From: an uncultured Bacteroides sp. | Lineage (GTDB): Bacteria > Bacteroidota > Bacteroidia > Bacteroidales > Bacteroidaceae | Reading direction: 5' to 3' | Assembly: GCF_947632445.1 (NCBI RefSeq) | Contig: NZ_CANRPM010000015.1 | Coordinates: 1-51,295, forward strand | DNA: 51,295 nt | Shown here: positions 35,822 to 45,142 of the stretch, piece after piece | Layout: each line of letters starts with the position of its first letter | Position numbering within the stretch: the first letter of the stretch is position 1 | Program-made: the position numbers and the translations under genes | The notes under the pieces: model-generated | Databases searched by the model: none | What the model saw: the letters and a program-made list of their open reading frames with translations, nothing else | What the model was told of the DNA's origin: nothing

Positions 35822-37285
35822 ATGTCACAACCAAGCGTAAAGAAGAATTACATATACCGTACTCTTTATGAGATCCTTGTCCTGATAACGCCGTTTATAA
35901 CAACACCGTATGTGTCTCGTGTTTTGGGAGCAGATGGGGTGGGTATTTATAGCTACACGTCCTCGATCATAACATATTTCACGCTGTTTGCCGCTATTGG
36001 AACGGCATCCTACGGTGCAAGGGAAATCGCACAGCATCGGGACGACAGGCAGCAATCGAGCAAGCTGTTTTGGGAAATCGAATTGATGACGGTTGGAACG
36101 ACAGCAATATGTCTGATAGCATGGTGCGCTGTGATCTTGTTCAGCAAACAGTACCGACTCTATTTCATCGCTCTAACCCCCGTTCTGCTCGGCACCATGT
36201 TCGATATATCATGGTACTTTACAGGACTTGAACGGATAAAAAATATTGTCATTTGCAATTCTTTTTGTAGAATCGCCGGAATCATTTTGCTATTTGCTTT
36301 TGTAAAGCAGCGAGAAGATTTAGTACTCTATGTTGTGATCAATTCAATGGTCACTATGTTGGGCAATCTCTCTATGTGGATTTACCTTCTCAAAATGCTT
36401 GCAAAAGTTGATATACGGACATTGACTTTTAAGAAACATTTTAAGGAGACACTGATTTATTTTGTCCCGACTATCGCGACTTCAATATATACCGTTCTTG
36501 ACAAAACCCTGATTGGGGCAATTACCCATGATACATATCAGAACGGCTATTACGAGCAGGCAAACAAAATTATGCGAATGACCTATACCGTATCTTTTGT
36601 CGCGATCAATAGCGTGATGAGTGCGCGTATATCTTACCTGTTTGCTGAAAAGAAGTACGGTGAGATAAAGAATCGTATTCGCAAAACAATGGATTTTATA
36701 TTTTTAATCGGATTTGGATGCACCTTTGGTGTGATCGGGGTAGCTGGCAGATTTGTTCCCGCTTTCTTTGGCTCAGGCTATGAACCTGTCGTAAATCTAT
36801 TGTATTATATGTCGCCGTTAATCATTATTGTGGGGGTAAGTAATTGTCTTGGCGCAAATTATTTCACACCAAGCGGTCAGAGAGCGCGCAGTGCAAGGGT
36901 TATAGTTTTGGGATCGGTTGTAAATATGATCTTGAATCTTTCGCTAATACCTTTTATCGGGGCAACCGGGGCAGTAATTGCATCTATTATTGCAGAAGCG
37001 GTCATATCCGTGCTTTACGTTCATATGAGCGGTGAATATATGTCAGGAACGATATTATTAAAGTTGAGCTGGAAAAGGATATTAAGCGGACTTATTATGC
37101 TGATATTGGTTTCGATTCTCGGAAAATATTTGCCATACGGGAATTTTGTTGTATCAGCAATTCAAGTCGTTGCTGGCGTTGCAATATATTTCGGATTACT
37201 GCTTCTTATGAAAGATAATATGTTGCGAGAACTGATAGCTTTGGGAATATTAAAAAGAGGAGGTAAAAAAGATGCTGCCGATTAA
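35822..37285 (+). CDS. wzx: Wzx-type repeat-unit flippase
   Basis: The 487-residue MATE-like protein has about 12-14 membrane segments. It begins with the typical NYIYRTLYEILVLITPFITT and TPYVSRVLGADGVGIYSYT of polysaccharide flippases. It moves undecaprenyl-linked repeat units across the inner membrane for polymerisation by Wzy. It starts 7 bases after wzy behind GAGGAAAT and overlaps the following licD gene by 14 bases. Confidence 0.92.
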   Translation: MSQPSVKKNYIYRTLYEILVLITPFITTPYVSRVLGADGVGIYSYTSSIITYFTLFAAIGTASYGAREIAQHRDDRQQSSKLFWEIELMTVGTTAICLIAWCAVILFSKQYRLYFIALTPVLLGTMFDISWYFTGLERIKNIVICNSFCRIAGIILLFAFVKQREDLVLYVVINSMVTMLGNLSMWIYLLKMLAKVDIRTLTFKKHFKETLIYFVPTIATSIYTVLDKTLIGAITHDTYQNGYYEQANKIMRMTYTVSFVAINSVMSARISYLFAEKKYGEIKNRIRKTMDFIFLIGFGCTFGVIGVAGRFVPAFFGSGYEPVVNLLYYMSPLIIIVGVSNCLGANYFTPSGQRARSARVIVLGSVVNMILNLSLIPFIGATGAVIASIIAEAVISVLYVHMSGEYMSGTILLKLSWKRILSGLIMLILVSILGKYLPYGNFVVSAIQVVAGVAIYFGLLLLMKDNMLRELIALGILKRGGKKDAAD

Positions 37286-38180
37286 ACTGGAACTACCTGA
37301 GCATTTTTTGGATGAAGAAGTGAGATACGGTTACACGGTCACGGAGAAAATGAAAAAAGTATGGGCGGTCGAACTTGATCTTCTAAATGAGTTTCAAAAG
37401 GTATGTAATCAGTATAATTTGAAGTATTATGCGATTGCAGGTACTCTTTTGGGTGCGGTTCGTCATCAAGGCTTTATACCTTGGGATGATGATGTTGATG
37501 TCGTTATGTTTAGAGAAGATTACGACAAATTGATTTCTATTGCATCGAGCGTCTTTTCAGCACCGTATGATTTTATGGCATCAGGTAAAATCGAGCACTT
37601 TTTCAGAGGACACGCCCAATTGCGTAATCGTATGACAACTGGAATTTTGCCTTCAGAATTAAAGCAGAAGTTTAGCTATAATCAGGGTATATGGATTGAT
37701 ATTTTCCCACTTGATGGTGTTCCTGAGGAGAACAAGAAAGAACGATTTACATATTTAAAACTGAGATTAATGTCTAAATGTTTAATGAATAGGAGAAGTA
37801 AGATTCACAAGCGGTTTTTAGGCAAATTATTGCATATGTATCTTTTGCTTTGGGAGAAGATCACAGGGGACAATTTTCAGCGTGCTCATGATAGATATGA
37901 AGCTAAGTGCCGAAAAATGTCTAATAAATATAATGAATTTATTTCACCTATCGAGTTTATCAACCCTCCTTGGAATAAAAATATCTGGAAGAAATCAAAC
38001 TTTAAGCAATCCATTGAGATGCCGTTTGAGTTCATGAGTCTATCTGTGCCGAAGGGTTATGACAACATTTTACGTACAAATTATGGAGATTACATGAAAC
38101 CGACACAAGTTAATTCCTTGCATGGTGAAACCATAATGGATCCAGAAAAATCTTATACGGAGTATTTAGCTAAAATTTAA
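37272..38180 (+). CDS. LicD-family phosphotransferase (second copy)
   Basis: The 302-residue protein carries the LicD signature AGTLLGAVRHQGFIPWDDD then VDVVMFREDY (about residues 57-85). It is distinct from the first copy and lacks its GGG run. A strong Shine-Dalgarno (AGAGGAGG) precedes the ATG. Two LicD enzymes and two IspD-like enzymes suggest two different CDP-activated alcohols, or two attachment sites, in the polymer. The decayed glf copy follows directly. Confidence 0.87.
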   Translation: MLPIKLELPEHFLDEEVRYGYTVTEKMKKVWAVELDLLNEFQKVCNQYNLKYYAIAGTLLGAVRHQGFIPWDDDVDVVMFREDYDKLISIASSVFSAPYDFMASGKIEHFFRGHAQLRNRMTTGILPSELKQKFSYNQGIWIDIFPLDGVPEENKKERFTYLKLRLMSKCLMNRRSKIHKRFLGKLLHMYLLLWEKITGDNFQRAHDRYEAKCRKMSNKYNEFISPIEFINPPWNKNIWKKSNFKQSIEMPFEFMSLSVPKGYDNILRTNYGDYMKPTQVNSLHGETIMDPEKSYTEYLAKI

Positions 38181-38185
38181 AATAG

Positions 38186-39106
38186 TAAATACATCTATCT
38201 CATCTATGCCGTCTCTATGGTGCCACTTTCGCCCAGCAGGCTCATGCCGCAGGTAAAACCGTTCTCGTCATCAATAAACACCCCAATATCTGCGCAACGT
38301 ATACACCGAGCGAGTCGAATGCATCAACGTCCATAAATATGGTGCGCATATCTTTCACACGAACAACAAAGCCGTGTGGAACTACCTCAACCAATTCGCC
38401 AAATTCAACTGCTTCACAAACTCGCTGGTCACGAACTACAAGGGCGAACTCTAACGAGTCCGCAGAATCTGGAAGAAACAGGTAATCTCGCTCGTCGGCA
38501 CCAACATCTATCAAAAGCTCGTCAAAGGCTATACCGAAAAGCAGTGGGGACGCGACTGCAAAGACTTACCCTCTTTCATCATAAAGTGTCTGTCTGTGCG
38601 GCTCACATTTGACAACAACTACTTCAACGCACTATATTAAGGACTCCAATCGGCGGCTATACGATTATTTAGATTACAAAATCGAGTTGGATAAGCTTAT
38701 CGAGTCGGTCGTTTACATCGGTTCGATTGCTGTTTATTTGGGTGTAAACTTGGTTAACTAGAATATCGTTCGAGGAGCTTTGAACTCAGAATCTTGGACA
38801 TCCCGAATTTTAAGGCAACGCCGTCGTCAATTACACTGACAGCGAGACCCCGTGGACGCAGATTCTTGAGCATAAATGGTTTGAATTTGGCAAAAACGAG
38901 CGGGGAAATGACCTCCGAAAACCATCATAGGTCGCGAGTACAGCAGTGAGTGGAAGTCCAGCGACGAACCGTATTATCCTGTCAGCGACGAGAAGAATTC
39001 GGCACTGTATGCTGAGTACAAAAAGCTTGCAGACACTGAGAAAAATGTTGTTCTCGGCATACGGTTCGCGGTGTATAAATATTATGATATGGATCAGGTT
39101 GTGTAA
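38186..39106 (+). pseudogene. Decayed UDP-galactopyranose mutase (glf)
   Basis: Bases here align along most of the intact glf at 42497-43624, with clear matches such as HKYGAHIFHTNNKAVWNY, KLVKGYTEKQWGRDCKD and YKYYDMDQVV. The copy has frameshifts and in-frame stops, lacks about 40 codons after the GEL of NYKGEL, and has lost another stretch near 38640-38760. No functional protein can be made. It must be an older copy than the intact one. A short hairpin with a T-run overlaps its end. Confidence 0.88.
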
Positions 39107-39125
39107 AAATCCCAGCAGGATTTTT
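39105..39125 (+). terminator. Small hairpin with T-run after the glf remnant
   Basis: AAAAATCC (39105-39112), five-base loop, GGATTTTT (39118-39125). It is weak but terminator-like. The rest of 39126-39378 holds no recognisable gene. Confidence 0.4.
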
Positions 39126-39378
39126 CACATAAGAAATAAGCATAGACAAATTAAAGTAGGAGAATAAGGTTGAAACGAACTAAAATCCGAGGAAACTGAA
39201 AAAGGTGTAAAAACACAACCGCAGATACTGTGCCGAAAAGAAATGTGATACAAAAGGCTAGTCTGAATCAGCAGACAGCTCGTATTTGAAAATGTAACAC
39301 GTTCATGAAACATAAATTCAGGCAAAAAGGGCTGAAATATGATTTGTATACATAATAATATAATTTGAGGTGACAGAA

Positions 39379-40098
39379 ATGAGAAATTTGGCTTTGGTAA
39401 TAGCTGGTGGAATCGGCTCAAGAACGCATCAAGACATTCCGAAACAATTTATTAATGTTCATGATATTCCGGTGATTATATATACACTCGAAGCATTTCA
39501 GACTCATCCGCAGATTGATGCGATTGAGGTTGTTTGCTTAGAGGGGTGGCATGATGTTCTCCGAGCGTATGCCAAACAGTTTTCAATCACCAAGTTAGAG
39601 AACATTGTAATCGGAGGCGTAACAGGGCAGGATTCTATTCGAAACGGCTTATACGATTTGGCAACACGATATTATGACGATAAGGATATTGTGCTTATTC
39701 ATGATTCAATCCGTCCAATGGTGAGTGCTGAGGTTATTTCGGACAATATTCGCGTTTGCAGAGAACGTGGAAATGCTACTACAGTAATTCCATGTACGTC
39801 AGTTATGCTAACAACAGATGATTCTGTAATATCAGAGGGGCAGATTCCTCGCGATAACCTTAAAATTACGCAAACTCCTCAGGCTTTTTTCCTAAATGAA
39901 TTGCTTGAGGTTCACAAAAAGGCAATCACGATGGATTTACTCCCGTCAATTTCATCTTGTGCATTATACATTGAAATGGGGAAAAAGGTTTACCTTTCTT
40001 TGGGCTCGGAGAAAAACATAAAAATAACAACATCTGAAGATATAGAGATTTTTCAAGCCCTTTTGGAGTCAAAAAGGCCGAACTGGTTGAAAAAATAG
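39379..40098 (+). CDS. IspD-family cytidylyltransferase (second copy)
   Basis: The 239-residue protein has VIAGGIGSRTHQDIPKQFI (CTP site), VLIHDSIRPMVSAEV and NIKITTSEDIEIF, so it is an IspD/TarI relative distinct from the first copy. I chose ATG 39379, which has GAGG 8 bases upstream; a GTG at 39370 is the alternative. It is followed by an RpiB-like isomerase and a TPP enzyme. Together they may make a CDP-activated polyol or branched sugar. The true substrate is unknown. Confidence 0.82.
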   Translation: MRNLALVIAGGIGSRTHQDIPKQFINVHDIPVIIYTLEAFQTHPQIDAIEVVCLEGWHDVLRAYAKQFSITKLENIVIGGVTGQDSIRNGLYDLATRYYDDKDIVLIHDSIRPMVSAEVISDNIRVCRERGNATTVIPCTSVMLTTDDSVISEGQIPRDNLKITQTPQAFFLNELLEVHKKAITMDLLPSISSCALYIEMGKKVYLSLGSEKNIKITTSEDIEIFQALLESKRPNWLKK

Positions 40099-40111
40099 AG
40101 GAGATATTTGA

Positions 40112-40609
40112 GTGAAAATTGCAATCAGTAACGATAGGAACGGAATTGATTATAAAAATAGGCTCAAGGCACATCTTGAATCAATAGGTCACACTGTTAT
40201 AAACTGTGGAACTGATGAGGATTTTCCAGCAGATTATCCGGTTTATGCGGAAAAGGTCGGTAAACTCGTTGCATCCAGAAAGTGTGACCGCGGGGTAGTG
40301 ATTTGCGCCACCGGAATCGGTATTTGTCTTACGGTCGGCAAAATCAAAGGAATACGTTCAGGAATTGGATATACTGACGATGTCGCAAGGCTGATGCGTC
40401 AGCACAATGATGCAAATGTAATTGCCTTTGGACAGGATTATATGACATATGATGAAGTTGAAAGACGTTTGGATATCTTTCTGGCAACGGAATTTCTCGG
40501 AGGTTATCATTGCTCCAGAATTCAGCAGATTAAAGATTTGGAAGAGGGAAAGCCTATTTGTCAGACAGAGATTATAAACAAGATAAATTCGCATATGAAA
40601 GGGAAATAG
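40112..40609 (+). CDS. RpiB/LacAB-family sugar-phosphate isomerase
   Basis: The 165-residue protein starts with GTG at 40112 behind GAGGAG. It shows MKIAISNDRNG, the nucleophile region GVVICATGIGICLTVGKIKG (Cys conserved) and HNDANVIAFG, typical of ribose-5-phosphate isomerase B. RpiB interconverts ribose and ribulose 5-phosphates; relatives act on other aldose/ketose phosphates. A dedicated copy here suggests supply of a pentose phosphate to the flanking enzymes. Confidence 0.83.
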   Translation: MKIAISNDRNGIDYKNRLKAHLESIGHTVINCGTDEDFPADYPVYAEKVGKLVASRKCDRGVVICATGIGICLTVGKIKGIRSGIGYTDDVARLMRQHNDANVIAFGQDYMTYDEVERRLDIFLATEFLGGYHCSRIQQIKDLEEGKPICQTEIINKINSHMKGK

Positions 40610-40611
40610 CT

Positions 40612-42345
40612 ATGAGAAAAATTACGGTTGCAGATTATTTAGTGGAATTTTTAATTACCAACAGTGTTACGGATGTTTTCGGATACCAGGGCGGTATGGT
40701 GTGTCATATCTTTGATTCACTTGGTTCGTACAGAGACAAAATACGGTATCATTCTTGCTGCAATGAGCAAGGGGCAGCATTTGCGGCGTGCGGATATGCG
40801 CAAGCAACCGGAAAGCTTGGAGTAATTATTACAACGAGCGGTCCCGGTTTTACAAACGCCTTAACAGGTCTTGCAAATGCATGGTTTGATTCAATTCCCG
40901 TGATGCTCATATCCGGACAGGTAAATACAAAAGACAAGAAGCGGAGCTATACATTTCGGCAGTACGGTTTTCAGGAAATGCAAACAATCGCAACAGCGCA
41001 GAGTATAACTAAGAAATGTTACGAAGTGGACGATAACACGGATGTCCCGGCAGTTATGTATGACGCTTATGTTACAGCTATGGAGGGTCGAAAGGGCCCT
41101 GTCTTTTTGGACTTCCCAATCAATATTGAGAGATACGTCATAGATGCAGGCGATGAGCTCTTCGCTATTGAACCTCCCGCGCCAAAGCATTTTGACGCAG
41201 CGTCTTATATAGACGAACTGTTAAAAAACAAGAAGCCCACTATTATTGCCGGAGCTGGAATTACGCAGTGCGGTGAACGGGAAACATTCCGTGAGCTTGT
41301 AAATCTGCTTAGGATTCCGGTAGTAACGACATTACCGGGCGTTGATTTAATTCCTACCGATTCTCCCTATCACGTTGGGTATTTTGGGGGAACCGGAAGA
41401 CGTGAGGCGGGTATAGTTCTTAAAAATACGGATTTCGTTCTTTCCATAGGCACGCGTCTATGCAACAAAGCCATCGGATACAATCATGCCGATTTTATTC
41501 CTAAAGCAACTAAACTCATTCGCGTGGACATCGATACGTTCGAGTTTGAACGTCAGCTAAAAGGATGTGAGGTGGATATTGAAGCAGATATCAGGTCGTT
41601 TTTAGTAAGTGCAACTGCATATGCAAAAATAGCGACAAATAATTATGACCATTCATTATGGGTCGATGCAGTTAATAAAATGAAGAAACTTATGTCTGCG
41701 GAGGATATTACTTTTGGAAATACACTTGTGAAACGTTTTAGCGAAATAATGCCCGAAGAAGCAAATATTCTCCTTGATGTGGGAAATAACATGGTATATG
41801 GAGCGCAGTCTTCTGTTATCAAAAAGGGAACAAGGGTATTTACTTCTTGCGGATTGGGATCCATGGGTTATGCGATTCCCGCATCGGTCGGCGTAGCAAT
41901 CGGAAATGATGAAGTGACCTATGCGGTAACAGGCGATGGCGGTGCACAAATGAATATACAGGAACTAAATGTTATTGCGAAAAAGCAGCTGCCGGTTAAG
42001 ATATTGGTTCTTAATAATCATGCTCTGGGACATATCATACTGTTTCAGGATCACTATTTGGACTGTCGGCGGGTGGCGACGACAGAGATAGGCAATGACT
42101 ACTATTCGTGCGATTTTTCTGCCATTGGTCAGGCATATGGAATCCGCAGTTATAAGATTAAAGATGTATCGGATTTGGAACGGTATCAGGAAATGCTTGT
42201 TGACAAAAAGCCACTTTTATTAGAAGTTGAATTTGGAGACTGTTCTATGCTCCCCAATATACATGGCGGTCTTGATCCATTGACAAATGGTTCGAAGCTT
42301 TCTGATGACGTTGTTAATCAAATTAGAAAAATTATAGAGATATAG
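40612..42345 (+). CDS. Acetolactate-synthase-like thiamine pyrophosphate enzyme
   Basis: The 577-residue TPP enzyme has the cofactor-activating Glu in CNEQGAAFAACGYAQATGK (about residue 50) and TTSGPGFTNALTGLANAW. The GDG...NN metal/TPP motif runs from TGDGGAQMNIQEL to LVLNN. It resembles AHAS large subunits, but no regulatory subunit is nearby and the context is a capsule operon. In CDP-yersiniose synthesis a homologous enzyme (YerE) adds a two-carbon unit from pyruvate to a keto sugar. A similar carbon-branching role is a reasonable guess here. ATG 40612 is preferred over the upstream open frame inside the RpiB gene. Confidence 0.8.
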   Translation: MRKITVADYLVEFLITNSVTDVFGYQGGMVCHIFDSLGSYRDKIRYHSCCNEQGAAFAACGYAQATGKLGVIITTSGPGFTNALTGLANAWFDSIPVMLISGQVNTKDKKRSYTFRQYGFQEMQTIATAQSITKKCYEVDDNTDVPAVMYDAYVTAMEGRKGPVFLDFPINIERYVIDAGDELFAIEPPAPKHFDAASYIDELLKNKKPTIIAGAGITQCGERETFRELVNLLRIPVVTTLPGVDLIPTDSPYHVGYFGGTGRREAGIVLKNTDFVLSIGTRLCNKAIGYNHADFIPKATKLIRVDIDTFEFERQLKGCEVDIEADIRSFLVSATAYAKIATNNYDHSLWVDAVNKMKKLMSAEDITFGNTLVKRFSEIMPEEANILLDVGNNMVYGAQSSVIKKGTRVFTSCGLGSMGYAIPASVGVAIGNDEVTYAVTGDGGAQMNIQELNVIAKKQLPVKILVLNNHALGHIILFQDHYLDCRRVATTEIGNDYYSCDFSAIGQAYGIRSYKIKDVSDLERYQEMLVDKKPLLLEVEFGDCSMLPNIHGGLDPLTNGSKLSDDVVNQIRKIIEI

Positions 42346-42496
42346 ATTCAAAATCGTATCACAGGACCAAAGACTTGGGATGGAGTGCAGAAACTTGTAT
42401 TAAAACAGGAATAATAAAAAAACTATCGGCTAAAAGATTTTGCTGAAGACTGGTGATACTCATTATAACAAATCAGCTTAAAATATAGGAGGCTAC

Positions 42497-43624
42497 ATGA
42501 AATACGATTACTTGATAATAGGCTCCGGCCTTTACGGTGCCATATTTGCCCAACAGGCCCACGCCGCAGAAAAATCAGTTATCGTCATTGACAAGCGCCC
42601 GAATATCGCCGGTAACGTTTATACCGAGTGCATGGAGGGAATTAACGTTCACAAATACGGCGCTCATATCTTCCACACGAATAACAAAGCTGTCTGGGAC
42701 TACGTGAACCGTTTTGCGACCTTCAACCGGTTCACGAATTCGCCCGTCGCGAACTACAAAGGCGAACTCTACTCGCTTCCCTTCAATATGTACACGTTCA
42801 ATCGTATGTGGGGCGTAACGACGCCCGAAGAAGCGGCGGCAAAGATCAACGAGCAGCGCAAAGCGGCTGGTATTACGAATTCTCAGAATTTAGAAGAGCA
42901 AGCTATCTCGCTCGTAGGTACCGACATATACGAAAAGCTGGTCAAGGGCTATACCGAGAAACAGTGGGGACGCGACTGCAAAGACCTGCCTGCGTTTATC
43001 ATTAAGCGTCTGCCGGTGCGGTTTACGTTCGACAATAACTATTTCAACGCGCTCTATCAGGGCATTCCTGTCGGCGGTTATACAAAGATGGTTGAGAATA
43101 TGCTCGACGGCATCGAGGTACGGCTCGGCGTGGACTATCTGGAGCATAAAGCCGAGCTGGACAGACTTGCCGGAACCATCGTTTACACCGGCCCGATTGA
43201 TGCTTATTTTGATTATAAATTAGGTTATCTTGAGTATCGTTCTGTCAGGTTCGAGACAGAGCTTCTCGACATGCCGAACTTCCAGGGCAACGCCGCCGTC
43301 AATTACACCGACCGAGAAACTCCATGGACAAGGATCATCGAGCATAAATGGTTCGAGTTCGGCAAGGATGAGCAGGGGAACTACTTGCCTAAAACCGTCA
43401 TCAGCCGGGAGTACAGCAGCGAGTGGAAGCCAGGCGACGAGCCGTATTATCCGGTGAATGATGAGAAAAACAGCAATCTCTATGCAGAATATAAAAAGCT
43501 CGCAGATGCTGAGAAGAATGTCATTTTCGGCGGAAGATTGGCGGAGTATAAGTATTATGACATGGATCAGGTTGTGGCAGCCGCTATGGAGATGAGTAAA
43601 AATGCCCGGAGGTGCGAGAAATAG
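42497..43624 (+). CDS. glf: UDP-galactopyranose mutase
   Basis: This FAD enzyme converts UDP-galactopyranose to UDP-galactofuranose. The 375-residue product has the dinucleotide-binding start YDYLIIGSGLYGAIFAQQA, the KYGAHIFHTNN substrate region, YTEKQWG, and C-terminal GRLAEYKYYDMDQVV. GGAGG lies just before the ATG. It is the last capsule gene and implies galactofuranose in the polymer. A decayed second copy lies 4 kb upstream. A 150-base gap before it holds no gene. Confidence 0.95.
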   Translation: MKYDYLIIGSGLYGAIFAQQAHAAEKSVIVIDKRPNIAGNVYTECMEGINVHKYGAHIFHTNNKAVWDYVNRFATFNRFTNSPVANYKGELYSLPFNMYTFNRMWGVTTPEEAAAKINEQRKAAGITNSQNLEEQAISLVGTDIYEKLVKGYTEKQWGRDCKDLPAFIIKRLPVRFTFDNNYFNALYQGIPVGGYTKMVENMLDGIEVRLGVDYLEHKAELDRLAGTIVYTGPIDAYFDYKLGYLEYRSVRFETELLDMPNFQGNAAVNYTDRETPWTRIIEHKWFEFGKDEQGNYLPKTVISREYSSEWKPGDEPYYPVNDEKNSNLYAEYKKLADAEKNVIFGGRLAEYKYYDMDQVVAAAMEMSKNARRCEK

Positions 43625-43748
43625 ATACCGGCAAAACACCTAAAACCTACAAAAATCTACAACGTGATGGAGTTATTGCTCTGCCATCGGCCGGGAGTAC
43701 AAAAATACGAAACCATAGTCGGACTACCAGCTAAAAGAGACAAAAAGA

Positions 43749-43799
43749 AAATACTCCCAAACAACCGGCACGAGCCGAAGCGCTGTTCAAGGAGTATTT
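43749..43799 (-). terminator. Terminator for the anti-sigma gene
   Basis: AAATACTCC (43749-43757) pairs with GGAGTATTT (43791-43799). On the minus strand the arm is followed by TCTTTTTG. A smaller dyad AACCGG/CCGGTT with four T (43816-43832) could act on the plus strand after glf. Confidence 0.6.
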
Positions 43800-43850
43800 C
43801 CCCATAGTAATAGTCAACCGGCCAAACCGGTTTTATCATCAAATTTTCAC

Positions 43851-45125
43851 TCAATAAGTGAGCCTCAAACCTGCCTGCAACGTAAAGCTGCAAGGACGTT
43901 CCTTGCGGATAGTCTGCACTTTAGAGCCGTCGTCAAAATAATAAGATATACCCGGCTCTACATACAGACCCCATCGTCGGGAAAGATTATACTGGATGCC
44001 AAATGCACCCAAAACCGAAAGCTGTACAGGGTCTACTGTCTGTTTTTCGTCCCCTAACTTACCATACACACATTTCTCTACGGCACCACCGGCAGACAAA
44101 TAAACCGAGAACTTGTGCGTATCGACAAAATTCCAATTGACACGTAACGGGATACCCAAATAATGCAGCTTCTGTTCCAGGCTACTGCCGCCTTTGCCAA
44201 AATACAGGTCGGAATACAAATAAGTGTACATCAGTCCGGCCTCTACAGACAGACCATGATTCAAATCTTTCCTGACTGAAAAACCTACACTGACAGGCTG
44301 ACGATGTTTTGCATCGACCGGATCTTCAGTTCGTTTCAACACATAGGGCATACCGCCCTTGAACGTCAGCTCCTGCTCGCCGGGAATGACTATCACGCCA
44401 TTAGCGGTTTCACTCAGGTTGACGTTACTGCCCTGTACCCAACCTGTACCGGGCGCAGGATCATCATAAACAAGTTTTTTATCACCGCCGGCGGAAGAAC
44501 CGCTACGGTTTCCCACAGACAAGCTAAACGCCCACCCGCCATCTGTCTTTTGTGGCCGGCTGATCACACGTGGTTCGTCCAGTCTGGTCTTCTTCGGAGT
44601 AGAACGACGCACAGGTTCCTTTTCCACTTCGTTGGAAACGCTCCCATCTTCTGCCCTGAGAGCTTCTACAACAGGCACTGTGGCAATGACATCTTCACGT
44701 TCCTCAGTCTCTCTGTTCTCTGTCGCTTCCGATACGGGCAAAACAGCCACCTCCACCGGAATAACTGTTCTGAAATCCCGTGTCCGCGAAGGAACTTCAG
44801 ACGCTGAAGCCAATTGTTCGTTTTCGGGAACGGGCCCCGGTATCTCATCCGGCCGAGTAACGACAGGCACTTCAACACGCTGTACCTCCTGCCCTACGGG
44901 ACTTTGAAGCAACCACAGACCGACTGCAGCTACCGCTACCAATGCCGAAGCGGCAGCCGCTACCGGCCATCGGTACATCATCACCGGACGACCTCGACGG
45001 GAAACCAAGGCAGGAGCAGCCTTATCCAACTCTCGTTGCAACCTCTCCCAACCACCGGAAGGCAGAGGCTCCGAACAGTCGTCCAGACGTTCCTTTATTT
45101 TCTTTAACCACAATTCGTCGTTCAT
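43851..45125 (-). CDS. Dual-membrane anti-sigma factor (Dma-like), beta-barrel C-terminus
   Basis: The 424-residue protein has an acidic cytoplasmic N-terminus (residues 1-50, with the GGWERLQREL helix) and one inner-membrane helix at about 52-72. A long Glu/Pro/Val-rich periplasmic linker (about 75-210) leads to an outer-membrane beta-barrel domain of the PorT-like type, ending in aromatic strands (LQAGLRLTY). It lies 17 bases downstream of an ECF sigma gene. Anti-sigma factors spanning both membranes have been described in B. thetaiotaomicron, where they affect vesiculation. By layout this is one of them; the signal it senses is unknown. Confidence 0.78.
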   Translation of the reverse strand: MNDELWLKKIKERLDDCSEPLPSGGWERLQRELDKAAPALVSRRGRPVMMYRWPVAAAASALVAVAAVGLWLLQSPVGQEVQRVEVPVVTRPDEIPGPVPENEQLASASEVPSRTRDFRTVIPVEVAVLPVSEATENRETEEREDVIATVPVVEALRAEDGSVSNEVEKEPVRRSTPKKTRLDEPRVISRPQKTDGGWAFSLSVGNRSGSSAGGDKKLVYDDPAPGTGWVQGSNVNLSETANGVIVIPGEQELTFKGGMPYVLKRTEDPVDAKHRQPVSVGFSVRKDLNHGLSVEAGLMYTYLYSDLYFGKGGSSLEQKLHYLGIPLRVNWNFVDTHKFSVYLSAGGAVEKCVYGKLGDEKQTVDPVQLSVLGAFGIQYNLSRRWGLYVEPGISYYFDDGSKVQTIRKERPCSFTLQAGLRLTY

Positions 45126-45142
45126 ATCTCTAATATAATGTG

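Noticed and set aside
40612..42345. Ordinary ilvB for branched-chain amino acid synthesis
   Set aside because: No ilvN, ilvC or ilvD nearby; it is in a capsule operon of foreign composition next to IspD- and RpiB-like genes.
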